A stretch of 64,000 nucleotides of DNA from RGIG9060 sp045645985 (GCA_045645985.1 JAZRJV010000033.1:15149-79148); one strand, 5' to 3'. Positions 18,384-27,523 are shown, numbered from the stretch's first letter. Notes: generated by a model from the sequence alone, not told the origin. Numbers and translations are program-made.

Positions 18384-19448
18384 TTAAGTCCTTGCAAATT
18401 TTAATAAAATAATACTCAAAACAATAAATACAATAACTGGAAACCATGCTCCCACAACAGGTGAAACATATCCAAACTGTGCAAGCAACATTGTTACCAT
18501 TTGCATTACATAAAATGCAACAGCCGCAGCTAGAGAAAAAACTAAACTCATAAGCAAAACATTTTTTCTAGTTTTTCCCGAAAGACCAATCGAAAGAAAC
18601 ACAACGATAAAAACTACAAACGGAAACGAAAACTTTTTGTAATATTCAGAAAGTTCTTCGTTATAATCAACACCGATTCGTTTTAAGTGCGAAATATAAG
18701 CTTTTGCATCATCAATGTTAACAGTTGTAACATCAGTAACATTTCGTTGGAAAGTTTCAGGTCCCTCATCAATAAAAGCATTTGACATATCATAAATTTG
18801 TTTAAGATTATTATTTTCTAGTTTATAAATTTTTACGCCAAACAAATTCCATTTATCAACAGTCCACAAAGCAGAATCAGCTCGCACAATGTAATCCAAA
18901 GAAAAATCTTCATTTCTTTGAATAATGTAAATTCCATGCAATCTTTTATGAGCATCATCGTAGTATTCGGCTTTGTAAACTCTCATTCCTTCATCACCAA
19001 GGATAACAATTCTATCATTATTTTTGGAAGTTCCTGTTTTTAACAAATTCGATTGCAATTCATTTTTCTGTTTTAAGGTGGGAACTACAACCTTATCTTC
19101 AAAAAATAAAAATCCGATTGATAATAAAAATGAAATTATTAACAAAGGCAAAGTAAATTTAAAAAGTGAAACGCCAGAAGCAAAAATCGAAGTTAACTCA
19201 TTCTTTGCATACAAATCACTTAGTGTGTAAGAAGTTGCAAACAAAATTGCCATTGGAATTGAAAACGACATGGCTTTAGGAATGTACAAAAATTCAACCT
19301 TAAACATATCGCTAGGCGGAACTTGCTGAGTGATGTAATTCCAAAGATTCATAAACAAATCAATCATTACAAGAATGAAAGAAAAGAAAAAAAGCGAACC
19401 GAGAAAAATTGGAATAAATTTTTTAAGCAAATATTTAACAAATGTCAT
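18384..19448 (-). CDS. lptG: LptF/LptG-family permease, second of pair
   Basis: YjgP/YjgQ-family permeases form the inner-membrane transporter LptB2FG that extracts lipid for export to the outer membrane. Three N-terminal transmembrane helices, a periplasmic beta-jellyroll of about 150 residues and three C-terminal helices are visible. NELTSIFASGVSLFKF matches the cytoplasmic coupling-helix region. The ATG at 19448 overlaps the lptF stop as ATGA, so it is preferred over longer in-frame extensions that would lie inside lptF. Assignment as LptG rather than a second LptF rests on gene order only. The lipid carried is unknown, since some treponemes lack typical LPS. Confidence 0.85.
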   Translation of the reverse strand: MTFVKYLLKKFIPIFLGSLFFFSFILVMIDLFMNLWNYITQQVPPSDMFKVEFLYIPKAMSFSIPMAILFATSYTLSDLYAKNELTSIFASGVSLFKFTLPLLIISFLLSIGFLFFEDKVVVPTLKQKNELQSNLLKTGTSKNNDRIVILGDEGMRVYKAEYYDDAHKRLHGIYIIQRNEDFSLDYIVRADSALWTVDKWNLFGVKIYKLENNNLKQIYDMSNAFIDEGPETFQRNVTDVTTVNIDDAKAYISHLKRIGVDYNEELSEYYKKFSFPFVVFIVVFLSIGLSGKTRKNVLLMSLVFSLAAAVAFYVMQMVTMLLAQFGYVSPVVGAWFPVIVFIVLSIILLKFART

Positions 19449-20629
19449 TTTTTTACCAAAAAGAAAATAAATATACAACCAAAAATTCCAACCAGAAAAT
19501 TCGGTAACCACATGGAAATAAAACCATTCATTCCGTTTCTTAAACCAAAGATTTGTCCAAGAGTCATCAAAGACCAATACAAAACAGAAATCAAAATTCC
19601 GATTATCAAACCAATTGTTTGTCCGTTATGCTTTCCAAAGAGAATTGCCAAAGGAAAAGCTAAAAGCGCAAAAAAGATTGAACCAAAAGGCAACGAAAAT
19701 TTTTTGTGATACTCAAGATTATAAGTATTCAAAGTTCGCTTGCTTGTATTTTTTTTGGACTTCAATTTTTCGATATGTTTTTTTAAATCGTATGAAGTCA
19801 TTTCTCTTGGATTAGTTCCAGAAGAATTTGATGCAATAAATTGACTTGCAAAAATATTCATTGTTGTATAATCAGAAAAAATATATTCGTAAGTATCTTT
19901 ATCTTCGTTATCAAATTGAATTACAGACGGATTTTTCATTCTAAGTTGCATCATAATAGTTGAATCATTTGGCTCTAAAAGTTCAGTAGAGTTTGCAATA
20001 ATCAATCTTTGATTTCCAGAATTATCTGTATCAAACAAAATTAAGTCAGAAATATTTCTATCGTCAACTTCACCAATTACCAAAATTGAATTATTAGTTT
20101 TTTTAATAGAATTAGATTCCATTTCTACATTGGGATTTGAAAAAATAATTTCTTTATACAATTTGTTATATTGAATTGTTCCCAAAGGCAAAAGATAATC
20201 GTTTACAAAAAATGAACCAAGTGAAATTAACACGCCTAAAATAATTACTGGCAAACTCAATCTAAAAAATGAAGTTCCAGTTGCCCGTAAAATAAGAATT
20301 TCGTTGTCGGTCATCAATCTTCCCATGCACATCAAAAAACCAACCAAAGTTCCAAAAGGTGCAGATTGGGCAATAATAAAAGGAAGAGAATAAGTCATCA
20401 ACTTCATAACTTGAACAAGAGGAACATGCTTTCTCAAAATATCTTGAACCAAAAGCAAAATTTGATTACAGAAAAAAACTAAAAAGAAAAACAAAAACGC
20501 AATAGTAAAATAAAGCAAAAGTTCTTTTACTAAATATCGCATCATAACATGAGAATTTCGTCTTAAAATCTTTTCGTTTATAAAAGCAAAAACTGATTTT
20601 ATCTTTGAAAAAACATTGTTATTTTCCAT
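19445..20629 (-). CDS. lptF: LptF/LptG-family permease, first of pair
   Basis: This is a partner permease of the Lpt-type exporter. A 45-residue cytoplasmic N-terminus precedes the first transmembrane helix (LLYFTIAFLFFFLVFFC). The coupling-helix motif MTDNEILILRATGTSFFRL is at about residues 113-131, then a beta-jellyroll and three C-terminal helices (SLPFGSIFFALLAFPLAI and two more). The ATG at 20629 has AAGGA nine bases upstream, so the longer frame starting inside dut is rejected. It lies five bases after dut and overlaps the next permease by four bases. Confidence 0.87.
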   Translation of the reverse strand: MENNNVFSKIKSVFAFINEKILRRNSHVMMRYLVKELLLYFTIAFLFFFLVFFCNQILLLVQDILRKHVPLVQVMKLMTYSLPFIIAQSAPFGTLVGFLMCMGRLMTDNEILILRATGTSFFRLSLPVIILGVLISLGSFFVNDYLLPLGTIQYNKLYKEIIFSNPNVEMESNSIKKTNNSILVIGEVDDRNISDLILFDTDNSGNQRLIIANSTELLEPNDSTIMMQLRMKNPSVIQFDNEDKDTYEYIFSDYTTMNIFASQFIASNSSGTNPREMTSYDLKKHIEKLKSKKNTSKRTLNTYNLEYHKKFSLPFGSIFFALLAFPLAILFGKHNGQTIGLIIGILISVLYWSLMTLGQIFGLRNGMNGFISMWLPNFLVGIFGCIFIFFLVKK

Positions 20630-20633
20630 AAAA

Positions 20634-21095
20634 TCACATCCTTCCTGTAGAACCAAATCCACCTTCGCCACGCAAAGTTGAAGAAAGTTCATCTACAATT
20701 TCAAAATCACATTGAACAACAGGAGCAACAACCATTTGAGCAATTCGCTCCCCGTTGTTTATCGTAAAATCCTCATCCCCTAAATTGATAAGAACAACTT
20801 TTATTTCTCCACGATAATCAGAATCAATCGTTCCTGGCGTATTTAAGCAAGTTACACCATAATTCAAAGCAAGACCAGAACGAGGACGAATTTGCACTTC
20901 ATAACCAACAGGAATTTCAAAAGACAATCCAGTAGGAACCGCAAATCTCTCGCCTTTTTTTAGCACAATCGGTTCTTTTATAAAAGCGCAAATATCAGCT
21001 CCTGCAGAACCACAAGTTTTATATTTTGGCAAAGTAACGCCATCTTGAATTTTGCATTTTATCAAAACATTTGAAAATTCAACTTTATTATTCAT
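20634..21095 (-). CDS. dut: Deoxyuridine 5'-triphosphate nucleotidohydrolase
   Basis: Trimeric dUTPase hydrolyses dUTP to dUMP, keeping uracil out of DNA and supplying dTMP synthesis. All five motifs are present: AGADICAF, RPRSGLALNYGV, GTIDSDYRGEIKV, RIAQMVV and the C-terminal GEGGFGSTGRM. At 153 residues it has the family length. The ATG at 21095 is supported by AAGGA eight bases upstream and overlaps the stop of the M16 peptidase by eight bases. A longer frame to 21131 lies wholly inside that gene and is rejected. Confidence 0.96.
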   Translation of the reverse strand: MNNKVEFSNVLIKCKIQDGVTLPKYKTCGSAGADICAFIKEPIVLKKGERFAVPTGLSFEIPVGYEVQIRPRSGLALNYGVTCLNTPGTIDSDYRGEIKVVLINLGDEDFTINNGERIAQMVVAPVVQCDFEIVDELSSTLRGEGGFGSTGRM

Positions 21096-22359
21096 AATCA
21101 AATTCCTTTTGAATAATTTTTTTATCAGCACTTTTTATTTTTGGACCATAAATTATCAAAGATTTTTTTAAGTCAGTTTTTATTTTATTTAAATAATCGT
21201 ATAAATCTTCAAAAGTGATTTCATTTATCAATTTAATTATTTCATCCTGTGGATATTGATTAAATCCGCTAAAATAAAATCTTGCCATTTGCTTCATTCT
21301 TTGTTCCATATCGTCGCTAGACATAATTTCTTCGCCACAAAGATGTTGCTTAGCATAATTTATTTCTTGCAAAGTAATTTCATTTTTGAAAAATTCATCA
21401 ACAATTTGAATTAAATTCTTTGCAACATTTAAACAATTTTCTTTTGATGAAGTTGCGTAAAAACACCAAAATCCACAATGCTTAAAAAGATTGATAAAAC
21501 TGTAAACATTGTAGCAATATCCAGAATTTTCTCGTAAACTTTGAAAAAGCCGAGAACTCATTGTGTCGCCAATAATTGCGTTTAAAATTGCTAAAATCAA
21601 ACTTTGCTTAAAATCAATATTTGAATCAAGTTTATATAATAAGAAAAATTGTTCTTGCTGAAAATCTGCATTTATAAAATCAACTCCAGCATTCCAATTT
21701 GGAACAGTTAAAGATGGAAGATTTTCAAAATTCTTTCGCACAGGAAAATTATTTACACATTCATAAATTTCTTCTTGATTAAAATTTCCTGCAATAGAAA
21801 TTGTAAGTGGACCAGATTTTATAAATTTTTCGTACCAATCGTACAAATATTCTCGAGTGATGGCTTCCACATCAGTTACACTTCCAGAAATATTTAAAGC
21901 GATAGGATTATCTTTCCAAATTGAAGAAAAAACTGCGTCCATGGCAACTTCTTCTGGGTCGTCAAGGGAAGAAATAATTTCACTTTGAATTACCGTTCGC
22001 TCTTTTTCAACTTCCGAAGGCAAAAATGTGGAATCATAAATCATTTGAGAAATTACAGATAAGGCTTGTTTTGCGTAAAAACAAGGAACAACACAGTAAA
22101 CACACATTTGCTCTCGTTCTGTAAAAGCGTTTATGTAGCCACCGATTTTGTCAAACTCAACCGCAATTTCAAAAGCGCTTTTGTTTGAAGTTCCTTTGAA
22201 AAGCATATGTTCTACAAAATGAGAAATTCCTTGATTTCCAGAACTTTCGTAACGAGAGCCAACTGAAAACCAAAAACCGATTGCTACGGTTTTAGCTGAA
22301 GCAATCGGTTCTGTTATGAGAACTGCCTTATTCTGCAAGATTTGCTGAAGAATTGGCAT
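21088..22359 (-). CDS. M16-family zinc peptidase (processing peptidase type)
   Basis: The inverted zinc-binding motif HFVEH is at about residues 47-51, with the distal Glu ligand in ERTVIQSEI some 77 residues later, so the catalytic half is intact. The remainder is the inactive-type second half (Peptidase_M16_C) starting near residue 165. The length of 423 residues suits the bacterial PqqL/YmxG-like group often found next to pnp. There is no signal peptide, suggesting cytoplasmic action, although M16 substrates vary. The ATG lacks a Shine-Dalgarno sequence, so it probably depends on coupling to pnp seven bases upstream. Confidence 0.92.
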   Translation of the reverse strand: MPILQQILQNKAVLITEPIASAKTVAIGFWFSVGSRYESSGNQGISHFVEHMLFKGTSNKSAFEIAVEFDKIGGYINAFTEREQMCVYCVVPCFYAKQALSVISQMIYDSTFLPSEVEKERTVIQSEIISSLDDPEEVAMDAVFSSIWKDNPIALNISGSVTDVEAITREYLYDWYEKFIKSGPLTISIAGNFNQEEIYECVNNFPVRKNFENLPSLTVPNWNAGVDFINADFQQEQFFLLYKLDSNIDFKQSLILAILNAIIGDTMSSRLFQSLRENSGYCYNVYSFINLFKHCGFWCFYATSSKENCLNVAKNLIQIVDEFFKNEITLQEINYAKQHLCGEEIMSSDDMEQRMKQMARFYFSGFNQYPQDEIIKLINEITFEDLYDYLNKIKTDLKKSLIIYGPKIKSADKKIIQKEFDYE

Positions 22360-22365
22360 TTTTCG

Positions 22366-24465
22366 TTATTTATTTTGACCTTCTAAAGCATCAATGTAAG
22401 AAAGATTTAAGCGTCCCATCTTATCGATTTCGATAAGTTTTACAGGAATTTGTTGTCCTTCTGAAACAACATCGCTTACTTTTTCAACTCTTGCTCTAGA
22501 GAGTTTTGAAATGTGACACAAACCTTCTTTTCCAGGAAGAATTTCAACAAAACATCCAAAATCCATAATTCGTTTTACAGTTCCGTTGTAAATTGTTCCA
22601 ACTTCTGGATCTTCAACGATTCCTTTGATTGCAAGTTTTGCACCGTCAGTTGATTTTCCTGTTTTTCCGTAGATTGTAACAGTTCCGTCATCATCAGTAT
22701 TGATTGTAACTCCATATTGAGCAGAAATTGCTTTTACAGTTTTTCCACCAGGTCCGATTAAAGCACCGATTTTATCAACTGCAATTTTCATTTTTTCAAT
22801 TTTTGGAGCATATTCGCTTACATGGTCAGCTGGTTTTGAAATAGTTTGGTTCATAATTCCAAGAATATGAAGTCTTGCGCGTTTTGCTTGTGCAAGTGCT
22901 TTTTGCATAATTTCTTTTGTAACACCAGCAATCTTAATATCCATTTGGAAACCTGTGATACCATCTTCAGTACCAGCAACTTTAAAGTCCATATCTCCAA
23001 GGTGATCTTCTTCACCAAGAATATCAGAAAGGATTGCATATTTTTCGTAGTGGTCGCCTTCTGTGATAAGTCCCATAGCGATACCTGCAACAGGCTTTTT
23101 CATTGGAACACCAGCGGCTAACATACACAATGTACCACCACAAACAGAAGCCATTGAAGAAGAACCATTTGATTCCATAATTTCTGAAACAACACGAATT
23201 GTGTAAGGGAATTCTTCTCGGCTTGGAACCATTGGTTCAAGTGAGCGACGAGCCAAGTTTCCGTGACCAATTTCACGACGACCTGTTCCCATACGACCAC
23301 ATTCACCTACTGAATATGGAGGGAAGTTATAGTGAAGAATGAAGTGTTCTCTTCTATCTCCATCGATATCATCGAGGATTTGTTCATCAAGAGCAGTTCC
23401 CAAAGTTGCAACTGCTAAAGATTGAGTTTCACCACGAGTAAAGATTGCAGAACCGTGTGGACGAGGAAGTACATCAATATCACAAGTGATAGGACGGATA
23501 TCTTCCAATCCACGACCGTCAACACGAAGTCCTTTGTATAAAATTCCTTTTCTAAGGATATTGTATTGCATATCATCAAATAAAGCATTGAACAATTTTT
23601 TCTGAATATCATCTTCTAATTGTTCAGCATATTTTTCTGCAATATCTGCTTTAACTTTTGCAATAGAATCATGACGCATTGCCTTAGTTGCTTCAAAACA
23701 AGCTTTTTCAAGTAAAGGCATTGCTTCAGCTTCGATTGCGTCTTTGTTTTCAAGAGAAACTGTTAAAGGAGCAAGAGGAAGTTTTTCTTTTCCTGCAAGT
23801 TTTTTAAGTTCATCTTGAAGATGACACATTTGTGTAATAAATTCTTGAGCTTTTTCCAAAGCACCAAGCATCAATTCTTCAGAAACTTCTTGAGCTCCAC
23901 CTTCAACCATTGTAAAACCTTCAGCAGTTCCGGCAACAACGATTTCAAGTTGACCTTTTTCAATTTGTTCATAAGTTGGGTTGATAACATAATCACCGTC
24001 AACATAACCAACACGACAAGCAGCAACTGGTCCGTTAAATGGAATATCAGAAATTGTAACTGCAGCAGAAGAAGCAATTACAGCAAGAATGTCTGGTGGG
24101 TTGATTTGGTCAGAAGAAACACAAGTTGGAATAATTTGAATTTCGCGACCAAAAGCCATATCAAAAAGAGGACGCATTGGACGGTCGATAAGGCGAGAAA
24201 CCAAAATTTCTTTATCCTTTGGTCTACCTTCTCTTTTGATAAATCCTCCAGGAATTTTTCCTGCAGCATAATATTTTTCGTTGTAATCAACTGTTACAGG
24301 AACATAATCCAATCCTTCTTGAGCTGTTCCTGATGCACAAACTGTTGCGATAACAGCTGAACCTCCAAACTGAGCATAAACAGCACCATTTGCTTGTTTT
24401 GCTAATTTTCCAGTTTCCAAAATTAATTCTTCATCACCGATTTTGTAAGTAACTCTTTGTACCAT
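22366..24465 (-). CDS. pnp: Polynucleotide phosphorylase
   Basis: PNPase degrades RNA phosphorolytically from the 3' end and can add heteropolymeric tails. Two RNase PH domains (residues about 10-230 and 310-550, with GDRREHFILHYNFPPYSVGE) flank a helical linker. A KH domain (KIGALIGPGGKTVKAI, about 560-615) and an S1 domain (FGCFVEILPGKEGLCHIS, about 622-690) follow. The length of 699 is normal. The ATG at 24465 has AAGGA seven bases upstream; a TTG codon directly before it is not needed. The long structured leader after rpsO suggests post-transcriptional control, as known for E. coli pnp. Confidence 0.97.
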   Translation of the reverse strand: MVQRVTYKIGDEELILETGKLAKQANGAVYAQFGGSAVIATVCASGTAQEGLDYVPVTVDYNEKYYAAGKIPGGFIKREGRPKDKEILVSRLIDRPMRPLFDMAFGREIQIIPTCVSSDQINPPDILAVIASSAAVTISDIPFNGPVAACRVGYVDGDYVINPTYEQIEKGQLEIVVAGTAEGFTMVEGGAQEVSEELMLGALEKAQEFITQMCHLQDELKKLAGKEKLPLAPLTVSLENKDAIEAEAMPLLEKACFEATKAMRHDSIAKVKADIAEKYAEQLEDDIQKKLFNALFDDMQYNILRKGILYKGLRVDGRGLEDIRPITCDIDVLPRPHGSAIFTRGETQSLAVATLGTALDEQILDDIDGDRREHFILHYNFPPYSVGECGRMGTGRREIGHGNLARRSLEPMVPSREEFPYTIRVVSEIMESNGSSSMASVCGGTLCMLAAGVPMKKPVAGIAMGLITEGDHYEKYAILSDILGEEDHLGDMDFKVAGTEDGITGFQMDIKIAGVTKEIMQKALAQAKRARLHILGIMNQTISKPADHVSEYAPKIEKMKIAVDKIGALIGPGGKTVKAISAQYGVTINTDDDGTVTIYGKTGKSTDGAKLAIKGIVEDPEVGTIYNGTVKRIMDFGCFVEILPGKEGLCHISKLSRARVEKVSDVVSEGQQIPVKLIEIDKMGRLNLSYIDALEGQNK

Positions 24466-24661
24466 CAAAATTTCCTTATAAAATAAGATTAATTTTAAGC
24501 AACCGGGTATATCGAAACTGAATTTTTACAACAAAAGCTGTATAAATTCACTATCCATATGCCAGGTTGCCACTTTAGGCAAAACTGCCTATTTATATTT
24601 TTGTTTATTAAAACAAAATTACTTAATAAAACACCTTAAAAAATTAAAGTGGTTAAAAATA
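24466..24661 (-). promoter_or_regulatory. Structured rpsO-pnp intergenic leader
   Basis: On the transcribed strand this leader holds an 11-pair hairpin with one mismatch (arms at 24539-24549 and 24520-24530, GAATTTATACA with TGTAAAAATTC) and a small hairpin AGGCA-GTTT-TGCCT. GGCAACC (24565-24571) can pair with GGTTGC at either 24683-24688 upstream or 24499-24504 downstream. Known enterobacterial pnp leaders are RNase III targets for autoregulation; a similar role here is inference. Confidence 0.45.
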
Positions 24662-24695
24662 AAGCACTGATTACATAAAGCCGCAACCAGTGCTT
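24662..24695 (-). terminator. Intrinsic terminator or attenuator after rpsO
   Basis: The arms AAGCACTG and CAGTGCTT form a perfect 8-pair stem around an 18-base loop, followed on the transcribed strand by TTTATTTTT. It lies 31 bases past the rpsO stop. No strong promoter is visible before pnp, so read-through probably supplies pnp. Confidence 0.6.
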
Positions 24696-24726
24696 CTGAA
24701 AATTCCTTTCAAAGAAGGAAGATTTA

Positions 24727-24996
24727 TTATTTTCTTAAACCTAATTCCTTGATTAAACTTCTGTAAGTTTCAAGGTCTGTTCTTTGTAGGTATTTAAGAA
24801 GTTTTCTTCTTTGTCCAACAAGAATCAAAAGGCTTCTTGATGCACTTTTGTCTTTTTTGAACTGTTTACAGTGTTCTGTAAGTTGTTTAATTCTTTCTGT
24901 TAATAATGCAACTTGAACTTTTGTATTTCCAGTATCTTTTTCGTTTGCACCGAATGTTGATACAGTTGCAGCTGTTTTTTCTTTTGTAAGTGCCAT
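24727..24996 (-). CDS. rpsO: 30S ribosomal protein S15
   Basis: S15 binds the central domain of 16S rRNA early in 30S assembly. The 89-residue protein has the family signatures DTGNTKVQVALLTERIKQLTEH (here split over residues 21-42) and SLLILVGQRRKLLKYLQR. AAGGAG lies before the ATG. It has its own promoter at 25098-25125 and an approximately 100-base leader with a GC-rich core, a usual location for S15 autoregulation, although I could not recognise a known S15-binding fold. rpsO-pnp is the classical gene order. Confidence 0.98.
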   Translation of the reverse strand: MALTKEKTAATVSTFGANEKDTGNTKVQVALLTERIKQLTEHCKQFKKDKSASRSLLILVGQRRKLLKYLQRTDLETYRSLIKELGLRK

Positions 24997-25097
24997 ACTT
25001 ACTCCTTAATTTTCTATTAAAATTTTTCATTTTGTACAGGATTCTCCGTGGCGAAGGAAAACGAGCCCATATACAAAATTTAAAACTATTCTATACT

Positions 25098-25125
25098 ATT
25101 TTACTAAAATCAGTAAAAAAGTCAA
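25098..25125 (-). promoter_or_regulatory. Housekeeping-type promoter of rpsO
   Basis: Reading the minus strand, TTGACT (25125-25120) and TAAAAT (25103-25098) are separated by 16 bases. It lies about 100 bases before the rpsO start and uncouples rpsO-pnp from the nusA-infB operon upstream. Confidence 0.7.
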
Positions 25126-25181
25126 TATGGAAGTAAGGGAAAGACGATTTCGATATTTTATTCTTACGATTTTCCTCTTAT

Positions 25182-26036
25182 CTACAACACAATTTCTTCG
25201 ATAAAAACATTTTCTGATAGAATGCCGTCATTATCTGCAATAAAAATTCCGTCTTGGGTAAAATTCACAGTTGCTTTTATTTGCAAAGAAGTTGTAATTA
25301 TAGTTGCATTTAATTTTGCATTTTGAGGCATAACTTGATTTAGTTTTTTTGTAAAAAATATATTTTTTGACTTTTTCAAATTTTGTAAAGAAAAATCCGA
25401 CAATTCATCATCTTTTAACAATTTCCATTTAATTTCTGAGCAATCTAAAACATAATTTTTGCCAAGATATTTTTGTGCGTTTTCAATATCGCCATCAAAA
25501 ATAAAATCGCGGATAATGCTGGAACTGATACGATTTTTATCTAAAAAAACATCATTACAAATGGACAATTCTAAATTGTTGTTTGCAAAATATTCTGAAA
25601 TTTCTGAAACACCCATTGAACCTTTGTAGCCACATCTAAAATCTTGCCCAACTGATAAAAACTTCATATTACAATAACCTAAAAGTCGGTCAAAAAAATC
25701 AATTCCTAAAGTTTTTTTAAAATCAGAATCAAAATTGATAACTAAACAAAAATCAAAGCCTTTTTTTTCAAAATAATGAATTTTTTGGGATAAGGTTGAT
25801 AAATCGCCTTTGTAAAAATTTTGTGATTTTACACCTCTAGGAGAACGAGCAAAAGTTACAACTCCAGCACAAGAAGATTTTACTTCATTTTTTTTGGATA
25901 AAACTTTTTCAAATAAAACTTCGTGGCCAAGATGCGGACCGTCAAAGCCACCAATTGTTAAACAAGAAAAATTAAATGAATTTTGAGTCAAAAAAGATTT
26001 TACAGAGCCTAAATCATCCCAAGAAAAAACTTTCAT
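25182..26036 (-). CDS. ribF: FAD synthetase (RibF family) apparently without flavokinase domain
   Basis: RibF normally phosphorylates riboflavin and adenylylates FMN to FAD. The FMN adenylyltransferase half is clear: GGFDGPHLGH at about residues 29-38, VGQDFRCGYKGSMG near 128, and SSSIIRDFIFDGDIENA near 172. The C-terminal 85 residues do not show the flavokinase signature (a G-x-PT-x-N core and the catalytic Glu region). They read as a short degenerate beta-rich segment. At 284 residues it is slightly short. It stands at its usual place after truB. Flavokinase activity is therefore doubtful. Confidence 0.85.
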   Translation of the reverse strand: MKVFSWDDLGSVKSFLTQNSFNFSCLTIGGFDGPHLGHEVLFEKVLSKKNEVKSSCAGVVTFARSPRGVKSQNFYKGDLSTLSQKIHYFEKKGFDFCLVINFDSDFKKTLGIDFFDRLLGYCNMKFLSVGQDFRCGYKGSMGVSEISEYFANNNLELSICNDVFLDKNRISSSIIRDFIFDGDIENAQKYLGKNYVLDCSEIKWKLLKDDELSDFSLQNLKKSKNIFFTKKLNQVMPQNAKLNATIITTSLQIKATVNFTQDGIFIADNDGILSENVFIEEIVL

Positions 26037-26044
26037 ACATCAAA

Positions 26045-27124
26045 CTATACTAAATTTTGCACCACATAGCAATATTTTATAATCTTGCCTTGTTTAGAAA
26101 CAACGCCTAAAAACTTTTCGCCACTAGAAATTTGATTTGTATTTTCAGCAAAAACTGCAATTTCACGATTTTGGCAATTTTCAGGGAAGTTTTCAAACAT
26201 ATTGCACTTCAAAAATTTTCCATTATAAAAATCTTTTACAAAATCATTTTTTAAGTTTGCAATCAAAAAGCCACATTCACTTGCAAGATTTACTGTCATG
26301 GAACAAAGTTTTTCTTTAACTTGATTTTGTAAATCAGTTTCAATTTCTTTATCAAGCCTTGAAAATTCTTGATAAGTTTTTAAATTTTCCAAAACTGAAT
26401 TTATCGTGAACTCTGGCAAAAATTCAAAGCCAACTGCATCTTCTAATTTGAAATTTCCAACTTTTGTGCGAAGCAATCCAATCAAATATCCTGAAGAATT
26501 GCAAAAATTTCCGATATCACGAGCTAAACAGCGAATGTAAGTTCCTTTTGAAACATGAAATTTAATTTTTGCGTATTTTATCTTTGTGTTTTCTAAATTT
26601 AGCAAAGAAAGATTTTTTACATCAAGTGAATTTTCATCTTCATCAACTAATTCTAAAATTTCTGAAGAATAAACTTCAACTTGACGAGAAGGAATTTCAA
26701 CTTCTTTTCCACTTCGAGCAATATCGCTTAATCTTTTTCCGTCGATGTGAATTGCAGAAAATGCTGGTGGAGTTTGATTTATTTTTCCTGTAAAATTTTC
26801 TAAGGCAAGTAAAAGATTTTTTAAACTTGGTAACTCAGTTTCTTTTATGATGTTTCCAGTTGGGTCGAGAGTGTCGGTTTCTTTTCCAAAACAAATGATT
26901 GATTCGTAAACTTTGTCAAAAGCTGTGATGTGAGAAACGAGCCGTGTTAAACCGCCGGTGCAAACAATTAAAAGTCCTTGAGCAAAACTGTCTAAAGTTC
27001 CTGTATGGCCAACTTTTTTTGTTCCAAGAGCATGTTTTATTGTAAAAAGGGATGAAAAACTGGTTTGTCCTGCACTTTTTGCGTACAGGACAATACCGTT
27101 TTGATTTATTGAATTATTCTGCAT
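26045..27124 (-). CDS. truB: tRNA pseudouridine-55 synthase
   Basis: TruB makes pseudouridine-55 in the T loop of tRNAs. The catalytic motif GHTGTLDSFAQGLL, with its Asp, is at about residues 38-51 (the usual Pro after Asp is Ser). QTPPAFSAIHIDGKRLSDIAR is the second conserved block, and YIRCLARDIG the third. The C-terminal 140 residues may include a weak PUA-like domain. The ATG at 27124 overlaps the rbfA end by 11 bases and is the natural family start; a longer frame to 27184 lies inside rbfA. No Shine-Dalgarno sequence is evident, so coupling to rbfA is likely. Confidence 0.94.
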   Translation of the reverse strand: MQNNSINQNGIVLYAKSAGQTSFSSLFTIKHALGTKKVGHTGTLDSFAQGLLIVCTGGLTRLVSHITAFDKVYESIICFGKETDTLDPTGNIIKETELPSLKNLLLALENFTGKINQTPPAFSAIHIDGKRLSDIARSGKEVEIPSRQVEVYSSEILELVDEDENSLDVKNLSLLNLENTKIKYAKIKFHVSKGTYIRCLARDIGNFCNSSGYLIGLLRTKVGNFKLEDAVGFEFLPEFTINSVLENLKTYQEFSRLDKEIETDLQNQVKEKLCSMTVNLASECGFLIANLKNDFVKDFYNGKFLKCNMFENFPENCQNREIAVFAENTNQISSGEKFLGVVSKQGKIIKYCYVVQNLV

Positions 27125-27521
27125 CTGACGGAATGTAACCTGATTCAGCTGCAAGTCTTGCTTTTTCAGCATCTTCTTTTTCAATTTCGTTTAACTTTTT
27201 AACCATTTCAAAACCATCTTTGATGCTAGAATCTGCCACAAAAGTTAACTTTGGAAATTGACGAATTGTAAGTTTTTTCCCGATAGTTGACTGGATGTAA
27301 CCAGCTGCACTTTGCAAACCTTTTACACCTTTTTCTACTGATTTATCTTGCATAAAGCTTGAAACATAAACTTTTGCATAGCCTAAATCAGCAGAAACAT
27401 CAACTCTATTTATACACAAAAAAGAAGAAACTCTAGGGTCTTTAATTTGTCCAGAAAGAAGCATTTTAGAAATTTCACCTCTAATTTGCTCTCCTAATCT
27501 AACAAGTCTAAATTCACCCAT
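27114..27521 (-). CDS. rbfA: 30S ribosome-binding factor A
   Basis: RbfA is a KH-fold factor that assists late 30S maturation and cold adaptation. The 135 residues contain the family core ISKMLLSGQIKDPRVSSFL and DLGYAKVYVSSF, and the final helix region KLTIRQFPKLTFVADSSI with the typical P-x-L-x-F pattern. GGAG, lying within the infB end, serves the ATG. It sits between infB and truB. Confidence 0.95.
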   Translation of the reverse strand: MGEFRLVRLGEQIRGEISKMLLSGQIKDPRVSSFLCINRVDVSADLGYAKVYVSSFMQDKSVEKGVKGLQSAAGYIQSTIGKKLTIRQFPKLTFVADSSIKDGFEMVKKLNEIEKEDAEKARLAAESGYIPSDAE

Positions 27522-27523
27522 TA

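Noticed and set aside
19449..19577. N-terminal extension of lptG
   Set aside because: It lies inside lptF; the ATG at 19448 with ATGA overlap gives a normal family start.
23118..24333. Several open frames opposite or beside pnp
   Set aside because: They are shadows of pnp in other frames, with no ribosome-binding site or recognisable protein.
27125..27184. Longer truB start at 27184
   Set aside because: The extra 20 residues are read inside rbfA and are not family-like.
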